Shown here: positions 62,316 through 64,000 of the stretch, in pieces
Numbering within the stretch: the stretch's first letter is position 1
Layout: each line of letters starts with the position of its first letter
Assembly (NCBI RefSeq): GCF_000429905.1
Contig: NZ_AUCT01000018.1
Span: forward strand, 62,001 to 126,000
Direction of reading: 5' to 3'
DNA: 64,000 bases
From: Desulfatibacillum aliphaticivorans DSM 15576
GTDB lineage: Bacteria; Desulfobacterota; Desulfobacteria; Desulfobacterales; Desulfatibacillaceae
Program-made: the position numbers and the translations under genes
The notes under the pieces: generated by a model
What the model saw: the letters and a program-made list of their open reading frames with translations, nothing else
The model's database searches: none
Told to the model about the DNA's origin: nothing

Positions 62316-64000
62316 TCATTCCGCGCAAGTTTTCTGATCCAGAGCCTCCCTGACTTTTATGGCGACTTCATGTTTGGAAAAAGGTTTGTTAATGAAATTG
62401 ATGCCTTCGTCAAGTACGCCGTGATGGGCGATAACGTTGGCCGTATACCCGGACATAAACAGACATTTCATACCGGGGTAAGATTCTGTAAGGCGCTCCG
62501 CCAAATCCCTGCCGCTCATTTCCGGCATAACCACATCGGTCATCAGCAGGTGGATGCGCCCGGAAAACGATTCAGCAAGTTGGATAGCCTCTTTGGGTCC
62601 GGAGGCGGCGAGCACCTGATATCCAAGACGTTCGAGCATCATTTGCGATACTCTTAAAAAGGCTTCTTCATCCTCCACGACCAAGACTGTCTCCGTCCCC
62701 CCTGCTATAGGCTCCCTCTCGGCCCGTTCCCGGTGTTGCATGGATTCCTTGATGTACCTTGGAAAATACAACTTAAAACAAGTCCCTTCCCCCGGTTCGC
62801 TATAGATATTTAAAAAGCCGTTGTTCTGTTTGACGATCCCGTAAACGGTCGCCAATCCCAGACCTGTTCCCTGACCAATTTTCTTTGTGGTAAAAAAAGG
62901 TTCAAACAACTTGTCCATATTTTCCTTCTTTATACCGCAGCCATTATCGCTTACTGCTATCATTACATACTCGCCTGACTTAAACCCTTCATGATCCCGG
63001 CAATACTCCTCTCCAAAGAACATGTTATTGGTTTCGATGGTAATTTTGCCGTCGCGTTCAATGGCATCTTTGGCGTTTACGCACAAATTGGCCAAAATCT
63101 GGTCAACCTGAGAAGGGTCTATCATAACCTTCCACAGCCTGTCTTTAGGCCTCCAGGCAAGGTCAATATCTTCCCCGATCAGGCGGGACAGCATCTTAAG
63201 CATGCTTTCAATCGTTTCATTCAGGTTGAGCGCCTTGGGAGCGATGGTTTGCCTTCGAGCGAAAGCCAGGAGCTGTCGGGTGAGGTCCGCCGACCGTTTA
63301 GCCGCTTTCTGGATTTCCTGAAGATTGGCGGCAATGGGAGCATTTTCGTCCAGGTCTTCCAAGGCCATTTCCGCAAAACCGGATATTATGCTCAGCATAT
63401 TGTTAAAATCGTGAGCAACGCCGCCCGCCAGCCTTCCAATGGATTCCATTTTCTGGGCTTGCTGCACCTGCGCCTCCAATTTGCGTTTTTCGGTGACATC
63501 CTGCACAGTGGAAATCATCAGATTCTGATCAAAAATCGGAATATTCTTAGCAAAAACAATGCGCTCCGCCCCCGCTTTCGTCGTTATTTTAAGGTCTTCC
63601 CAAGCCATTCTCTTGGGGTCGCCGGAGGCCATGTCCTCCATGATGCGCAGTTGCAGGGCCTCCCGTTCTACGGGGTCGGGAAAAACTTTTTCAAAAAAGC
63701 CTTGAATATTGGGAAACTCTTCTTTCCCCCAACCATATATCTCTTCAAACTTCCGGTTTAGATAGGTTACTTCGCCAGTATCGATAAAATTAACCCCAAG
63801 CCCTATAGGGAGATAATCCAAAATCATCTCTATAAATCTGTTTCTCTTTAACAATTCCTGCTGAACAGAGGCCTGTTTCATTTCAAAGTCTTTATAGTCG
63901 GTTATGTCCCTCGCGATGGCATAGGTTTTCCCAACCTCCGGAATGGGATGCGACACCCAGCTTAACCAGCGATAGGTCCCGTCTTTGCATCTGTACCGGT
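62316..64000 (-). CDS. Hybrid sensor histidine kinase (partial, continues past right edge)
   Basis: 561 residues visible; the frame runs off the right edge, where the end of a PAS/PAC domain is readable (YRCKDGTYRWLSWVSHP...AIARDITDYKD). Then a second PAS (GVNFIDTGEVTYLNRKFEEIYGW), the HisKA box with its phospho-His in GGVAHDFNNML, HATPase motifs (QILANLCVNAKDAIE, VSDNGCGIKKENMDKLFEPFFTTK, GTGLGLATVYGIV) and a C-terminal receiver (LVVEDEEAFLRVSQMM, MTDVVMPEMSG with the phospho-Asp, FMSGYTANV). Signal unknown. Convergent with the SpoIIE gene, 6 bp apart. The internal GTG at 63954-63956 is not the true start. Confidence 0.93.
   Translation of the reverse strand, partial: RYRCKDGTYRWLSWVSHPIPEVGKTYAIARDITDYKDFEMKQASVQQELLKRNRFIEMILDYLPIGLGVNFIDTGEVTYLNRKFEEIYGWGKEEFPNIQGFFEKVFPDPVEREALQLRIMEDMASGDPKRMAWEDLKITTKAGAERIVFAKNIPIFDQNLMISTVQDVTEKRKLEAQVQQAQKMESIGRLAGGVAHDFNNMLSIISGFAEMALEDLDENAPIAANLQEIQKAAKRSADLTRQLLAFARRQTIAPKALNLNETIESMLKMLSRLIGEDIDLAWRPKDRLWKVMIDPSQVDQILANLCVNAKDAIERDGKITIETNNMFFGEEYCRDHEGFKSGEYVMIAVSDNGCGIKKENMDKLFEPFFTTKKIGQGTGLGLATVYGIVKQNNGFLNIYSEPGEGTCFKLYFPRYIKESMQHRERAEREPIAGGTETVLVVEDEEAFLRVSQMMLERLGYQVLAASGPKEAIQLAESFSGRIHLLMTDVVMPEMSGRDLAERLTESYPGMKCLFMSGYTANVIAHHGVLDEGINFINKPFSKHEVAIKVREALDQKTCAE

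Overview
The window looks like chromosome from a strictly anaerobic sulfate-reducing deltaproteobacterium (Desulfobacterales). I infer this from a bifurcation-type MetV-MetF-HdrA-HdrA/MvhD-HdrD operon, a tungsten-type aldehyde:ferredoxin oxidoreductase, 2-hydroxyacyl-CoA dehydratase/benzoyl-CoA reductase-like subunits, a tetraheme cytochrome c3 and in-frame UGA codons read as selenocysteine. A Desulfatibacillum-like genome fits, but the genus is not proven from sequence alone. There is no rRNA, prophage or CRISPR array. I found one tRNA gene (Val-GAC).

Layout. 1-9.3 kb: the 5' end of moaA, hisS-aspS, an orphan zinc-ribbon mini-gene followed by a hairpin-rich non-coding stretch, a PPOX flavoprotein, a small winged-helix protein, enolase, a LolA-like exported protein and an amidase. 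9.6-17.2 kb: a redox/acyl-CoA region with ferredoxin plus AOR, an MqsRA-like toxin-antitoxin pair, a SpoIIE-type phosphatase directly upstream of two HgdB/BcrB-like dehydratase subunits, and a convergent LUD-domain protein with a 60-residue partner. 17.3-23.3 kb: the metVF-hdr operon on the minus strand, whose last gene is a selenoprotein. It is expressed divergently from murA through facing promoters that share a palindrome. 23.7-28.8 kb: murA, comEC and an MFS transporter. 28.8-34.6 kb: a hotdog protein, a complete Mla-type lipid-transport operon (permease with fused STAS domain, ATPase, MCE protein, lipoprotein) and a beta-CASP metallo-hydrolase. 34.8-39.3 kb: a DnaJ-like protein, a four-copy REP/REPIN-like element beside a RAYT transposase, an outer-membrane protein, tRNA-Val and an exported FlgT-like protein. 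39.5-43.5 kb: a plus-strand run of glycosyltransferase, isochorismatase, SixA, DUF72 and SDR genes, then cytochrome c3. 43.6-51.3 kb: a hydrolase and four membrane proteins, including a membrane-anchored C39-like peptidase and a paralogue that has lost all three catalytic residues. 51.6-64 kb: a radical SAM activase, hldE, NTF2-like/AraC/SRPBCC genes, a secreted dockerin-GEVED-C39 protein, a DUF255 thioredoxin-like protein, a SpoIIE phosphatase that appears to begin upstream of an in-frame UGA, and a hybrid histidine kinase running off the right edge.

How the genes work together. The Met/Hdr operon would couple methylene-THF reduction or oxidation to flavin/FeS electron transfer in the Wood-Ljungdahl pathway. 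AOR plus ferredoxin could supply low-potential electrons to dehydratase/reductase-type enzymes. The most notable observations are two UGA codons, each followed 16-17 nt later by a 6-bp hairpin (one in the HdrD-like protein, one in a membrane SpoIIE phosphatase), the C39/pseudo-C39 membrane pair, and the symmetric REP array next to its likely transposase.
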